A DNA stretch of 64,000 bases from Shewanella chilikensis (GTDB lineage Bacteria > Pseudomonadota > Gammaproteobacteria > Enterobacterales > Shewanellaceae). The DNA is taken from positions 26,348 to 90,347 of the forward strand of contig NZ_NIJM01000015.1 of NCBI RefSeq assembly GCF_002836945.1, in the 5' to 3' direction. The notes under the pieces are model-generated. The model did no database searches. It was given only the letters and a program-made list of their open reading frames with translations, and was not told the DNA's origin. Below, piece after piece: positions 27,409 through 36,269 of the stretch. Each line of letters begins with the position of its first letter. Position 1 is the stretch's first letter. A program made the position numbers and the translations under genes.

Positions 27409-27460
27409 GGGCTTCCTCTGGTTTTCTAGGGTTTCCTCTGGTTTCTAGTGCTTCCTGGGG
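27409..27460. repeat. Degenerate ~20-bp tandem repeat
   Basis: Two and a half units are visible: 27409-27428 (GGGCTTCCTCTGGTTTTCTA), 27429-27447 (one T fewer and one substitution), and 27448-27460 (a partial unit with GTGCTTCCTGGGG). It lies between the GAF-like gene and the stop codon of the last pigment-cluster gene. No function is evident. Confidence 0.65.
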
Positions 27461-27466
27461 CTAAGC

Positions 27467-28699
27467 TCAGTCCTGCCAGCGGCGGAAGATCAGCGAAGTA
27501 TTGATGCCGCCAAAGGCAAAGTTATTGCTCATCACCAGGTCGGTATCCAGTGCCCGGCCTTCGGCGCGAATATAATCCAGCTCGGCGCAATCCTCGGCGA
27601 CATTCTCTAGGTTGATAGTGGGTGCAAACCAGCCGTCACGCATCATCATAATGCTCCACCAGGCTTCCAGTGCGCCGCAAGCGCCCAGGGTATGGCCGGT
27701 ATAGCTCTTCAGTGATGAAATCGGTATCTGCTTACCAAATACTGCGGCGGTAGCCCGGCTCTCGGCGGCATCGCCGCGGTCTGTGGCCGTACCGTGGGCG
27801 TTGACATAGCCTATCTGCTGCGGCGCTATCTTGGCATCTTTGAGTGCCAGCCGAATCGCCTTTTCCATGGTGTCGGCGTTCGGTTGCGTCACATGCAGGC
27901 CGTCTGAGTTGGTACCAAAACCCAGCACCTCGGCGTAGATACGCGCGCCTCTGGCCTTGGCATGCTCCAGCTCTTCGAGCACCAGGGTACAGGCGCCTTC
28001 GCCTATCACCAGGCCGTCTCGGTCGCGATCGAAAGGCCTAGGGGTCAACTCAGGAGTGTCGTTGCGGGTACTGGTGGCAAACAGGGTGTCGAACACGACT
28101 GCCTCTGTGGGGCAGAGTTCTTCGCCGCCCCCGGCCAGCATCAAATCCTGCTGGCCATACTTGATGGCTTCATAGGCATAACCTATGCCCTGGCTGCCGG
28201 ACGTACAGGCGCTGCTGGTGGTTAATACCCGCCCCTTGAGGCCGAAAAATACCCCGACATTGACCGCCGTGGTATGGGCCATCATGCGGATATAGCTGGT
28301 GGCGGTAACGCCGCTCATATCGCCGTGTTTGAGCATGTCGCCAAAGGCGGTGATGGGATCTGTACTGCCGGTGGAGGAGCCGTAGGCTATGCCCATGGCG
28401 CCTGAGGCTATCAGAGGGTCATGCAACAGGCCGGCATCCTCCAGCGCCATTTCACTGGCGCGGGTGGCCATCAGAGACACCCGGCCCATGGAGCGGATCT
28501 TCTTGCGCGAATAGTGCGCCGGAGTGCTGAAGTCGCTGACCGGCGCCGCCAGACGGGTGTGCAAACCATCGAACCTGTCCCATTCATCCATGCGAACCAC
28601 GGCATTTTGGCCTGCCTGCAGCCTGGCCTTGACACTGTCCCAATCCTGGCCCAGGGCGGATATGCCGCCCATGCCGGTAATCACCACCCTGCGGCTCAT
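27467..28699 (-). CDS. apeR: Aryl polyene beta-ketoacyl-ACP synthase (ApeR-type)
   Basis: A 410-residue FabF-type ketosynthase. The catalytic triad is intact: Cys in TSSACTSGSQG near residue 163, His in VNAHGTATDRGDAAE and His in SLKSYTGHTLGACGALE. It is the last of 18 genes of an aryl polyene cluster. In the characterised APE systems this ketosynthase works as a homodimer and helps build or prime the polyene with ACP-bound malonyl units. The gene letter is assigned by order and family. It overlaps the ketoreductase gene by 4 bases (ATGA). No terminator is obvious in the short gap downstream, which holds a tandem repeat. Confidence 0.88.
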   Translation of the reverse strand: MSRRVVITGMGGISALGQDWDSVKARLQAGQNAVVRMDEWDRFDGLHTRLAAPVSDFSTPAHYSRKKIRSMGRVSLMATRASEMALEDAGLLHDPLIASGAMGIAYGSSTGSTDPITAFGDMLKHGDMSGVTATSYIRMMAHTTAVNVGVFFGLKGRVLTTSSACTSGSQGIGYAYEAIKYGQQDLMLAGGGEELCPTEAVVFDTLFATSTRNDTPELTPRPFDRDRDGLVIGEGACTLVLEELEHAKARGARIYAEVLGFGTNSDGLHVTQPNADTMEKAIRLALKDAKIAPQQIGYVNAHGTATDRGDAAESRATAAVFGKQIPISSLKSYTGHTLGACGALEAWWSIMMMRDGWFAPTINLENVAEDCAELDYIRAEGRALDTDLVMSNNFAFGGINTSLIFRRWQD

Positions 28700-29421
28700 A
28701 GCATGCCTCCGTTGACCGAGATCACCTGGCGGGTGATATAACCGGCTTCGTCAGACATCAGGAAGTTGGCCAGGGCCGCTATCTCTTCAGGCTGGCCCAT
28801 GCGCCGCAACGGCACCAGTTGCTGTACCAGTTCGGGGCTGAAGGCATCGACCATTTCGGTTTCGATAATCCCGGGAGCGATGCAGTTGACCGTAATCTTG
28901 CGTTTGGCCAGCTCCAGTGCCAGCGCCTTGGTGGCGCCTATGATACCGGCCTTGGAGGCGCTGTAGTTCACCTGGCCACGGTTACCGGCCAAACCGGAAA
29001 CTGAAGACAGCGTAATGATGCGGCCGCCCTTACGCCGTTGGATCATCGGCATCAGTGCCGGATGGATCACATTGTAGAAACCATCGAGATTGGTGTGAAT
29101 GACACAGTCCCATTCGGCCTCTGTCATCGCCGGGAAAGCCGTGTCGCGGGCGATACCGGCATTGAGAACCAGGCCGTGATAGGCACCGTTGGCTTCTATG
29201 TCGGCCTCAATGACTTGGCGGCAGGTCTGGCGCTCGGCAACATCAAACTGCAGCAGGCTGACCTTGACGCCCAAGGCTTGGATTTCGGCGGCGCTGGCCT
29301 CGGCGGCGGCTCGATTGGCATGAAAGTGCAGGGCGATATCAAAGCCGGACTGCGCCAGGCGCAGGGCGATAGCCTTGCCTATGCCGCGGCTGGAACCTGT
29401 GACCAAAACTCTCTGTGTCAT
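28696..29421 (-). CDS. apeQ: Aryl polyene ketoreductase (FabG-like SDR)
   Basis: A 241-residue SDR. TGSSRGIG at residues 8-15 is the NADPH loop, NAGIAR follows strand 4, and the Ser (LSSVSG), Tyr and Lys (YSASK) catalytic residues are all present. The basic residue after the first glycine loop (SSRG) favours NADPH. It would reduce the beta-keto group after each condensation before dehydration to the conjugated double bond. It overlaps both the dehydratase and the ketosynthase genes by 4 bases, as expected for tight co-translation of the module. Confidence 0.9.
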   Translation of the reverse strand: MTQRVLVTGSSRGIGKAIALRLAQSGFDIALHFHANRAAAEASAAEIQALGVKVSLLQFDVAERQTCRQVIEADIEANGAYHGLVLNAGIARDTAFPAMTEAEWDCVIHTNLDGFYNVIHPALMPMIQRRKGGRIITLSSVSGLAGNRGQVNYSASKAGIIGATKALALELAKRKITVNCIAPGIIETEMVDAFSPELVQQLVPLRRMGQPEEIAALANFLMSDEAGYITRQVISVNGGML

Positions 29422-29909
29422 GCGGAATCTCCCTGCATTGCTTCCAGGCTACCGGCAATATAGGCTTGGGTGTCCTGGGGCTGAAAAACGTTTACATTGG
29501 CGCTGGCGATCTCTGTGTCGCCATCAAAGATGCGGCAGTCGAACACTGCCAGTCCCGTGTCTTCCTGATAGAGGCGCTGCACCTGAGTCAGGTATTCGCG
29601 TCCGGGCAGGAATCCCGGGGTATGCATGCTGAGCTTACGGCTGCCCAGCAAAAAACCGACCCGGATAATATCACCGCGGGCCTCGGCTTCCACTCCGGCC
29701 AGTGCCGCTATGCTCTGGGCCATGTATTCTATGCCGACATAATTGGGCACCAGAGCCCGGGCGTCATCGAAATAGGGGCTCTGCTCACTAATCTTCACCT
29801 TGGTCAGCAGCCTGTCTTGGCTGTGCTCGACCACGGCGTCTATCAGTATCATGGGCGCCCTGTGGGGCAGAAAATCGGCGATATCACGCTCGGCTAAAGG
29901 CTGGGTCAT
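29418..29909 (-). CDS. apeP: Aryl polyene dehydratase, hotdog fold (ApeP-type)
   Basis: A 163-residue hotdog protein. It starts with ADFLPHRAPMILIDAVVEH, the usual opening of this FabZ-related group, followed by YFDDARALVPNYVGIEYMAQ, the central-helix signature in which Glu of the VGIEYMAQ segment matches the catalytic position of 3-hydroxyacyl dehydratases. In known APE systems it forms a complex with a second hotdog subunit, ApeI, which is also encoded here. It would dehydrate beta-hydroxyacyl-ACP to the polyene double bond. ATGA overlaps link it to both neighbours. Confidence 0.85.
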   Translation of the reverse strand: MTQPLAERDIADFLPHRAPMILIDAVVEHSQDRLLTKVKISEQSPYFDDARALVPNYVGIEYMAQSIAALAGVEAEARGDIIRVGFLLGSRKLSMHTPGFLPGREYLTQVQRLYQEDTGLAVFDCRIFDGDTEIASANVNVFQPQDTQAYIAGSLEAMQGDSA

Positions 29910-31096
29910 TCATGGGCTCCACGGCTGAAGATCAGGCTGGCATTGCTGCCGCCAAAGGCGAAGGAGTTACTCATCAGGTGATTCAGTGAGTGGCGACTGC
30001 CCTGTTTGACCAGCGGCAGTGCGGGATCATTGCCATCCTGCTCACCGTCCCACAGATGCGGCGGCAGTTGCCCATAACGGTTGAGGGGCGACAACAGCAG
30101 CCAGCAGAATACCGCTTCCAATGCCCCGGCGGCGCCCAGTGCGTGGCCGGTCAAGGGCTTGGTGGAACTGCAAGGCGGCAACGCTTCGGCAAATACCGAG
30201 TGCATGGCGCGGCTTTCCATGGCGTCATTCTTGGGGGTGGCAGTGCCGTGCAGATTGACATAGTCGATGTCATCAGGCGTCAGCCCCGCTTGCTTGAGTG
30301 CCATCTTCATGGCGGCAATTGCGCCGCTGCCCTCGGGATGGGGCGCCGAGATATGGTGGGCATCGGCCGACTCGCCGACACCGAACAGCAGCACCTGGCC
30401 GCTTCCTCTCTCCAGGGTAAACAGCGCCGCGCCTTCACCTATGTTGATGCCGTCGCGGTTGGCGCTGAATGGATTGCAGTGCCCCTTGGAGACAGACTCC
30501 AGTGCATCGAAGCCGTTGAGGGTCAATTGGCACAGGCTGTCGACCCCGCCGACTATCACCATGTCGCACAGTCCGGCGTCCAAAAGCCGTTTACCGGCGG
30601 CAAACACCTTGGCGCTGGAGGAGCAGGCCGTCGACAGTGTGTAACAGGGGCCGCTCAGCTTGAACCAGGCTTGCAGGAAGCGACTGGTACCCCCCAGCTC
30701 CTGCTGAAAATAGTGGTAATCAGAGGGGAAATGGCCGTGGCGATTGCGGTACTCCAGTGCTTCTTCGCCTTTGGAGATCCCTGAGGTGCTGGTGCCTATG
30801 ACAACCGCGATGCGTTCCTTGCCGTATTTGGCTTTGGCGGCTTCCACCGCCGGGGTAATTTGCAGCGCGGCGCACAGCAACAGGGCGTTGTTACGACAGT
30901 CATAGTCGGCAAACTCGGCGGGAATGGCTGGTAACTCGGTGTTCACTACCCCGACTATGGCCGGCCGTTCAAACAACAGGTTGTCGCGGCTGACCATGCC
31001 GCGGCTGTCACCGGCGAGCAAGGCGCTAAGCACCTCGTCGGCCCGGTTGCCGAGAGGGGTACAAAAACCCGCATGATTTATGGCTGTAGTTGTCAT
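29906..31096 (-). CDS. apeO: Aryl polyene beta-ketoacyl-ACP synthase (ApeO-type)
   Basis: A 396-residue ketosynthase with the nucleophile in LSTACSSSAKVF near residue 162 and the two His residues in VNLHGTATPKNDAMES and KPLTGHALGAAGALE. In characterised APE systems this enzyme pairs with a Cys-less chain-length factor (ApeC type), which is encoded at the other end of the operon, to elongate the polyene. The start ATG lies 31 bases after the DUF3261 gene, the widest gap in the cluster apart from the operon head. The paralogue at 27467 is clearly different in sequence. Confidence 0.88.
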   Translation of the reverse strand: MTTTAINHAGFCTPLGNRADEVLSALLAGDSRGMVSRDNLLFERPAIVGVVNTELPAIPAEFADYDCRNNALLLCAALQITPAVEAAKAKYGKERIAVVIGTSTSGISKGEEALEYRNRHGHFPSDYHYFQQELGGTSRFLQAWFKLSGPCYTLSTACSSSAKVFAAGKRLLDAGLCDMVIVGGVDSLCQLTLNGFDALESVSKGHCNPFSANRDGINIGEGAALFTLERGSGQVLLFGVGESADAHHISAPHPEGSGAIAAMKMALKQAGLTPDDIDYVNLHGTATPKNDAMESRAMHSVFAEALPPCSSTKPLTGHALGAAGALEAVFCWLLLSPLNRYGQLPPHLWDGEQDGNDPALPLVKQGSRHSLNHLMSNSFAFGGSNASLIFSRGAHE

Positions 31097-31127
31097 ATCT
31101 CTGTTTTGGGATCCGGCCCTGTATCCA

Positions 31128-31811
31128 TTACAGGGGCTTAATGTTCAGTTTTAAATCGGCCTGCGGCATGTTCATGGCCACTTCCGCATGCCAGATGTCG
31201 GGGCTGGAGTAACTTATCCGCATCAGCTCGCGATTGTCATTGCTCAGCAATACCCGGCACAGGACGGCGGCGCAATCTTCCAATTTCACCCTGGCGCCAT
31301 CCAGATAAGCGTTCAGCTTTTCCTCCGGCCAATAGATGAGCTGCAACAAGGCCAGCAGATATTCTGCTTTAAACTCATTGCCGAGCAGCACACTCTGCTC
31401 GCTGGTCAGTGTATGTCCATCGTAGATCAAGGTAAACAGTGCTTGGCCCAGAGGTGCCAGCCCCACCACTGTCATCTGCTGCGGCTGCAGTTCCAGTTGG
31501 CTGATAAGCTCATGGCTCTGCTCCCCTCGTTGCAGCCGCACCTGCTGGCTGAGACTGAGCGTTTGCTCCAAAGTTTGAGCTTGAACCGAGCCACTGCCCT
31601 GGGGCTCATCAGGCTGCTTTGAGCCTTTGGCAGCCTGGGTATCAGAGGTTTGTCCCTTGGGCGCGGCCTGGTTCAGCGGCAGCGGCGCCAGACAATAACT
31701 GACATCCTTTGCCAGGGCAACGCAGGTTTGGCGATACAATAGCTGGCTGCAGCCACTCAGGCCAACCAGCACAGTGGCAAACAGCAGCAAGCGGGTGACA
31801 GCGGCTGTCAT
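31128..31811 (-). CDS. apeN: DUF3261 lipoprotein of the pigment cluster (ApeN-type)
   Basis: A 227-residue lipoprotein with lipobox LVGLSGC near residue 21. After a low-complexity Gln/Pro/Ser linker (about residues 45-80), the beta-rich domain LELQPQQMTVVGLAPLGQAL, then FTLIYDGHTL, fits the DUF3261 family, which is almost always found in aryl polyene loci. It is probably outer-membrane attached and helps place the finished pigment lipid, acting with the LolA-like and MMPL proteins of this operon. It overlaps the halogenase-like gene by 4 bases. Confidence 0.78.
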   Translation of the reverse strand: MTAAVTRLLLFATVLVGLSGCSQLLYRQTCVALAKDVSYCLAPLPLNQAAPKGQTSDTQAAKGSKQPDEPQGSGSVQAQTLEQTLSLSQQVRLQRGEQSHELISQLELQPQQMTVVGLAPLGQALFTLIYDGHTLTSEQSVLLGNEFKAEYLLALLQLIYWPEEKLNAYLDGARVKLEDCAAVLCRVLLSNDNRELMRISYSSPDIWHAEVAMNMPQADLKLNIKPL

Positions 31812-33064
31812 AAGGCTTCCTCGACAGCGTCGCGGCAGAGGTTCACCACCAGATCCAATCTGCGCCGGGATTCACTGACAAAGGGGTTGTTGCTGTCCCA
31901 GGCGTAGCCCGCCAGGATAGAGCAGATCATCTGTTTTATTTTGGGGTTGGCGTCTTCAAAGAAGATCACCTCCTGGAATCTGCCGTCATACCAGGCTTCC
32001 ACATAGGTGCGGAAGGTGTTGACCCCCAGCATCAAGGGCTCGGCATAATCCTGCTGCCAGTCTACCGCTTCCCCCTTGAGCTGGCGTACCAGACAGTCGC
32101 AGGCCAGGCTGGCCGAGTGCATGGCTATGGTCACCCCGGAGGAGAATACCGGGTCGAGAAACTCACCGGCATTGCCCAGCAGGGCAAACTTGTCGCTGGC
32201 CAGGGTGCTGACATTGGCCGAATAGCCCTTCAAGGTGGCGCAGTCGCGGATCACTCTGGCGTCTTTAAGCAGCGCTTCCAGCCCTGGCTCTTCATTGACT
32301 ATGGTGCGCAGTTGCTGCTCCAGGCTGCCTTCGAGTCTTGCCAGCAGGTGCGGTTCGGCCACCACCCCCAGCGAACAGGTGCCGTTACTGAAGGGGATCA
32401 ACCAATACCAGATATCCTTGTTGCGCGGATGCACGCTGATAAGGATCTTGTTGCGGTCAAACTCCGGGTCGCTGATATTGTCCTCAATATGGGTAAAGAT
32501 GGCCGAGCGGGCCGGCAGGCTGGAGGGGCATTCCAGCTGCAGCAATCTTGGCAGTACCCGGCCAAAGCCGCTGGCATCCAGCAGATATTTGGCCTGCACT
32601 GAATAGACTTGTCCATTTTCGTCTGCCACTGTCAGCCGTGGTTCTGCGCTGAGATCTACCGCGGTGACCGTCTGGCCATAACGTATCTCTACCCCTTGGG
32701 TACTGGCGGTGTCGGCCAGCAGTTTGTCGAACTGGCCTCGGGGAACCTGAAAGGTGGTGCCGGGGCCCGGGGTAAACTTGTCACTGAAATCAAAGGTGGT
32801 GTAGCGGCCGTTGCGCCGAAAGGCGGCGCCGTTTTTAAACTGAAACCCGGCCTCGGCTACGGCTTCTGTCATCCCAGCCTGCGCCAGCACTGTCATGCAG
32901 CAGGGCAGCAGGCTCTCTCCGATGGAAAAGCGTGGAAATTGGGCCCGCTCCAGCACCAGGGCATCTACTCCTTGTTGTTTCAGCAGGCTGGCCGCGACCG
33001 AGCCGGATGGCCCGGCACCGATAATTACTACATCGACTTGTTCCACGGCATTGGCAGTGTTCAC
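31808..33064 (-). CDS. FAD-dependent oxidoreductase with flavin-halogenase motifs
   Basis: A 418-residue flavoprotein. The FAD motif IIGAGPSGSVAASLL is near residue 15, FPRFSIGESLLP near 45, and a second FAD region LLGNAGEFLDPVFSSG near 290. Two features point to the flavin-dependent halogenase branch: WYWLIP (the WxWxIP signature) near residue 218, and a Lys in the FQFKNGAAF segment where phenolic halogenases carry the catalytic lysine. Many aryl polyene loci carry such a gene, and xanthomonadins are brominated. It may halogenate or otherwise oxidise the aryl head. It has no counterpart in the shorter enteric APE clusters. ATGA overlaps join it to both neighbours. Confidence 0.75.
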   Translation of the reverse strand: MNTANAVEQVDVVIIGAGPSGSVAASLLKQQGVDALVLERAQFPRFSIGESLLPCCMTVLAQAGMTEAVAEAGFQFKNGAAFRRNGRYTTFDFSDKFTPGPGTTFQVPRGQFDKLLADTASTQGVEIRYGQTVTAVDLSAEPRLTVADENGQVYSVQAKYLLDASGFGRVLPRLLQLECPSSLPARSAIFTHIEDNISDPEFDRNKILISVHPRNKDIWYWLIPFSNGTCSLGVVAEPHLLARLEGSLEQQLRTIVNEEPGLEALLKDARVIRDCATLKGYSANVSTLASDKFALLGNAGEFLDPVFSSGVTIAMHSASLACDCLVRQLKGEAVDWQQDYAEPLMLGVNTFRTYVEAWYDGRFQEVIFFEDANPKIKQMICSILAGYAWDSNNPFVSESRRRLDLVVNLCRDAVEEAL

Positions 33065-35418
33065 TTTGCATTCCTTGTAAGAGTTGAGGTTAGGGGAGCG
33101 AGTAACAGGGTAAAACCTATGCCCAGCGCCAGGGTTATGCCAAAGGCGGCGATGGCATAGGTGTCACTCAAAGCCAGCAGGCCAAAGGCCAGCAGGGTGG
33201 AGGCGGCAGACATCAGCACCGCCAACATCACGCCACTGGGATGCTGTTTGGCTTCGGCAAAAAACAGGCTGTAGTCCACGCCTATGCCGAACACCAACAC
33301 CAATGCCAGGGCATGAAATAGGGTCAAGCCGCTGCCGAGCCAGCCAAGGGCGCCCAGAGTCAGAATTGCCGCCAGCGTTGGCACCAGCGCCACCCAAAGG
33401 CCGCGGCGCAAACCAAAGCGCCAGCTGAAAATCACCGCCGCCAACATCAGTGCCAGCGCCAGCATCATCAGGGTCAATTGACGGTATTTGGCCATCAGTG
33501 CCGAGATATCGGCGACCTTGTCGACCAACTGCACGCCCGGGTTGCTGCTTGCCAGCTGCTTGAGGGCGTCGAGATCGTAGATCCCGCCGAGCAGCACTAT
33601 GGCGGCGTGAGCCGTTATTCCGTCAGTGGGGGCGAGGTAGAGGTCACTCAGCCCTGAGGATTTAGCCCCTTCACTGGCGAGCCAGTCTGTGGCCGAGAGT
33701 GGTTGGAATTCGGCCCATTGCCTCGAGAGCGGCCCGGCCAACTCGGCATTCAGCCCCAGGGTGTCCAAAACTGTATTTGTTTGGCGATAGATAAGCCCCT
33801 GCAGCTGATGATCTTGCTGCTGGCGTTTGATGCTCGGCAAATAGCGGGCGATATTCACGCTGTTGCCGAGTTTGCCTTCAGCAATTAAACGCTCGAGCCC
33901 GGGCGCCAGCAGTTCGAGACGCTGCAGCATCTCCTCGGCGCTGTCACCCCGGATCAACAGGAACTGATTGTCCGTGCCGCCACTCAGCAGTTGCCTGAGA
34001 GCATTTTCCGGCTCGCTGACCGCTGGTGGGCTGCTCTGTAGTGCCCGGATATCATCGTTGGCCTTGAGATAAATGCCGCCAAACAGCAGCAGTAACCCCA
34101 GTGGCAGCAGGATTAATAGACTGCTGCGCCGACCGAGAGCTTGCCAGAGATTCAGCAAGCGTCCAGCCAGCGCCAGGCGGCTGTCTCCGGCAAGCAAAGG
34201 GCTGGAGGCTATGGCCGGATACGCCAGCAGCAGTGTCAGCCAGGTGAAAATCAGCCCGCTGGCACAAAACACGGCCACCTGTTGCATGCCGGGAAAAGGC
34301 GCCAGGCCTATGCCCAGGTAAGCGCCGACACTGGTGATCAAGGCCAGGGTCACGGCCGGGAATATCAGGCCAATCACCTGCCTGGGAGAAGCCTTGGGAT
34401 GTTGCAAGCGCTCGCAGTAGAAGTGAAAGCTGTAGTCGATGGCGATACCGATAAGGCTGGTGCCGAACACCAGCGTCAGCAGATGCAGTTCGCCAAACAG
34501 TGTCAGGGTAGTGACCGTCGCCGCCAGAAATCCACTGCCCAGGGTGAGCAGTGCCACTGTCAGCGGCATCAAGGAGCGAAACGCCAGCAGCACCAGCAGG
34601 ATCACTCCAAGCAGGGAGACTAATCCGATACGGTTGATCTCGCTCTTGGCCGATTCTGTGGCGGCGGCGGCATGAAACAGGGCGCCGGCCTTGAGCACTC
34701 GAATCTCTTGCGGCAGAGGCGCCAAGGCCTGCTCCAGCGCCTTGAGCTGGATTGCCTGTTGCTGCGGGTTAAAGGCGCTGCCTATGCCCTCGGCCATCAC
34801 TATGGCTGCATACTGGCCTTGCGGCGTTGGTGCCAACAGTATGCCATCTGCCTGGGTGAGACTGCGGCCCTCGGCCAGCGACTTGAGCCAGTCGGGGAAC
34901 AGCAACAGCGGATCTTCGGCAATCAGGTCGCTGCCTGCGGCGCCAAAGGCGCTGTAGAGCTGTTGCTGCGCGTTTTGAATCAGCGGGGTTAATTCACCGC
35001 TAGCGAGTTGCTGCCTCTGGCTGTCACTGAGCAGCCCCATGCGGTAGGGGAAATAGAAACGCCCCAGGGCGCTGAAGCTGTCGGCCTCGGCGCTGCGCAC
35101 TCTCTTAAAGGCGTTTTGCTCCTTTTTCAGCGCACTCAGTAGCTGTTTGCCGGCGTCGATCGCCTGAGGCTTATTCTTGGCAATCAGGCCGATATACACT
35201 TGATTGCCCAGTTTCTGCTCCATGCGTTTCAGCGCCGCTTCGGCGAGCGGATCTTCCTGCACCTTGGGCAACATGGCGAGAATGTCGCTCTGAATACGGC
35301 CGCCCTGTTGCCACTGCCAGACGCCAAGCAGAATAAGCAGCGTCAGCAGCCCCAGCCACAACAGCAGGCCAACCGGCGCCGAGAGCCCGGGACGAGAGCG
35401 CTCAGGGCGAGGCGACAT
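33061..35418 (-). CDS. apeM: MMPL/RND-type lipid exporter of the pigment cluster (ApeM-type)
   Basis: A 785-residue transporter with the MMPL layout: helix 1 near residue 15-35, a large periplasmic loop, helices 2-6 (about 255-400), helix 7, a second periplasmic loop, and helices 8-12 at the end. The central helix motif GTSLIGIAIDYSFHFYCERL and its second-half equivalent FGIGVDYSLFFAEAKQ carry the Asp-Tyr pair of the proton relay in MMPL proteins. It presumably moves the acylated aryl polyene precursor across the inner membrane. It overlaps the LolA-like gene by one base. Confidence 0.85.
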   Translation of the reverse strand: MSPRPERSRPGLSAPVGLLLWLGLLTLLILLGVWQWQQGGRIQSDILAMLPKVQEDPLAEAALKRMEQKLGNQVYIGLIAKNKPQAIDAGKQLLSALKKEQNAFKRVRSAEADSFSALGRFYFPYRMGLLSDSQRQQLASGELTPLIQNAQQQLYSAFGAAGSDLIAEDPLLLFPDWLKSLAEGRSLTQADGILLAPTPQGQYAAIVMAEGIGSAFNPQQQAIQLKALEQALAPLPQEIRVLKAGALFHAAAATESAKSEINRIGLVSLLGVILLVLLAFRSLMPLTVALLTLGSGFLAATVTTLTLFGELHLLTLVFGTSLIGIAIDYSFHFYCERLQHPKASPRQVIGLIFPAVTLALITSVGAYLGIGLAPFPGMQQVAVFCASGLIFTWLTLLLAYPAIASSPLLAGDSRLALAGRLLNLWQALGRRSSLLILLPLGLLLLFGGIYLKANDDIRALQSSPPAVSEPENALRQLLSGGTDNQFLLIRGDSAEEMLQRLELLAPGLERLIAEGKLGNSVNIARYLPSIKRQQQDHQLQGLIYRQTNTVLDTLGLNAELAGPLSRQWAEFQPLSATDWLASEGAKSSGLSDLYLAPTDGITAHAAIVLLGGIYDLDALKQLASSNPGVQLVDKVADISALMAKYRQLTLMMLALALMLAAVIFSWRFGLRRGLWVALVPTLAAILTLGALGWLGSGLTLFHALALVLVFGIGVDYSLFFAEAKQHPSGVMLAVLMSAASTLLAFGLLALSDTYAIAAFGITLALGIGFTLLLAPLTSTLTRNAK

Positions 35419-36269
35419 CAGGGGGCCACCTCGGGAAAGAAGCGAGCGCGCTCGCTGTCATTGAGTGGTGATTTATCCAGTTCAGAGAAGAATATCTGGC
35501 TGATATCGCCGTTCTTGGCCAGCAGGGTCAGAGATTCGAGATCCTGACTGCCTTCGAGCACCATTTGCGGCAGCAGAGCCGCCATTGTCTGCTCCTTGGC
35601 CTTGAGTCCCAGTTGCCAATGACCCGCTTGGTCATTGAGCAGATAGAGTTCAAACCCCTGGCTCAATGCCTGAATATCACCGGAGAGCAGGGATTGCATC
35701 ATGCGCGGCAGCATTTCAGCCACGGCCGCCGGGCCGGTATCGGCCTTGGTAACACTGAGCTTGCCCTGGCTGTCCTGCTGGATAAGCTCGCCCTGTTTCA
35801 GCAGCAAGAGGTTGCCAAAGGGAGTCTGCTGTTGCCAGAGCATGCCCAGTTCTCGCTGAAACAGAAATTCGCCGCTGCTGCGAAGTGGTTGTTTCAGCAC
35901 CCTGAGCCAGCGCACCTGCTCAAACTGGCCTCGGCTGCTGTCGCTGAGAGCCATCTTAGTGCTTAACTGTTGCAGAGCCTGCTCTGTGGCCGCCCTGGCA
36001 AAGAGTTTGTCGAATGCCTGCGCCTCCGGCCTGATTTTTCCCTTGGCTTCGGCGGCCAACATTGCCACCGGCTCTGTCTGAGTATTATCCGCCGCCACTT
36101 TTCCCAAAACCATAGTGGCTGGCGCCATTTCTCCTAATGCCATAGTGGCTGGCGCCACTTCCCCTAAAGCCATGTTGCTGCAAGCGGCACTAAACCAAAA
36201 CAGTCCCAGCAGCCCAAGCAGTAAGGTGGGCTGCCGAGTGAGCCGAAAGCCGAAGGCTGAAGGTTTCAT
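35418..36269 (-). CDS. apeL: LolA-like periplasmic carrier of the pigment cluster (ApeL-type)
   Basis: 283 residues from ATG at 36269, which overlaps the thioesterase stop (ATGA). The N-terminus has a basic region, a long hydrophobic helix and FWFSAACS, a possible lipobox. Residues 33-59 contain a tandem 10-residue repeat (MALGEVAPAT, MALGEMAPAT, MVLGKVA) encoded by a 30-bp DNA repeat. The remainder (FLFQRELGMLWQQQTPFGNL, then KQGELIQQDSQGK) follows the LolA pattern of outer-membrane lipoprotein carrier proteins. It may ferry the pigment lipid from the MMPL exporter towards the outer membrane. Confidence 0.75.
   Translation of the reverse strand: MKPSAFGFRLTRQPTLLLGLLGLFWFSAACSNMALGEVAPATMALGEMAPATMVLGKVAADNTQTEPVAMLAAEAKGKIRPEAQAFDKLFARAATEQALQQLSTKMALSDSSRGQFEQVRWLRVLKQPLRSSGEFLFQRELGMLWQQQTPFGNLLLLKQGELIQQDSQGKLSVTKADTGPAAVAEMLPRMMQSLLSGDIQALSQGFELYLLNDQAGHWQLGLKAKEQTMAALLPQMVLEGSQDLESLTLLAKNGDISQIFFSELDKSPLNDSERARFFPEVAP
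36093..36173 (-). repeat. 30-bp tandem repeat inside the LolA-like gene
   Basis: About 2.7 copies of a 30-bp unit (10 residues each, MALGEVAPAT-like) follow the signal segment of the LolA-like protein. The DNA units are nearly identical, with most differences at single bases, so copy-number changes by slippage would keep the frame and alter the linker length. Confidence 0.85.
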
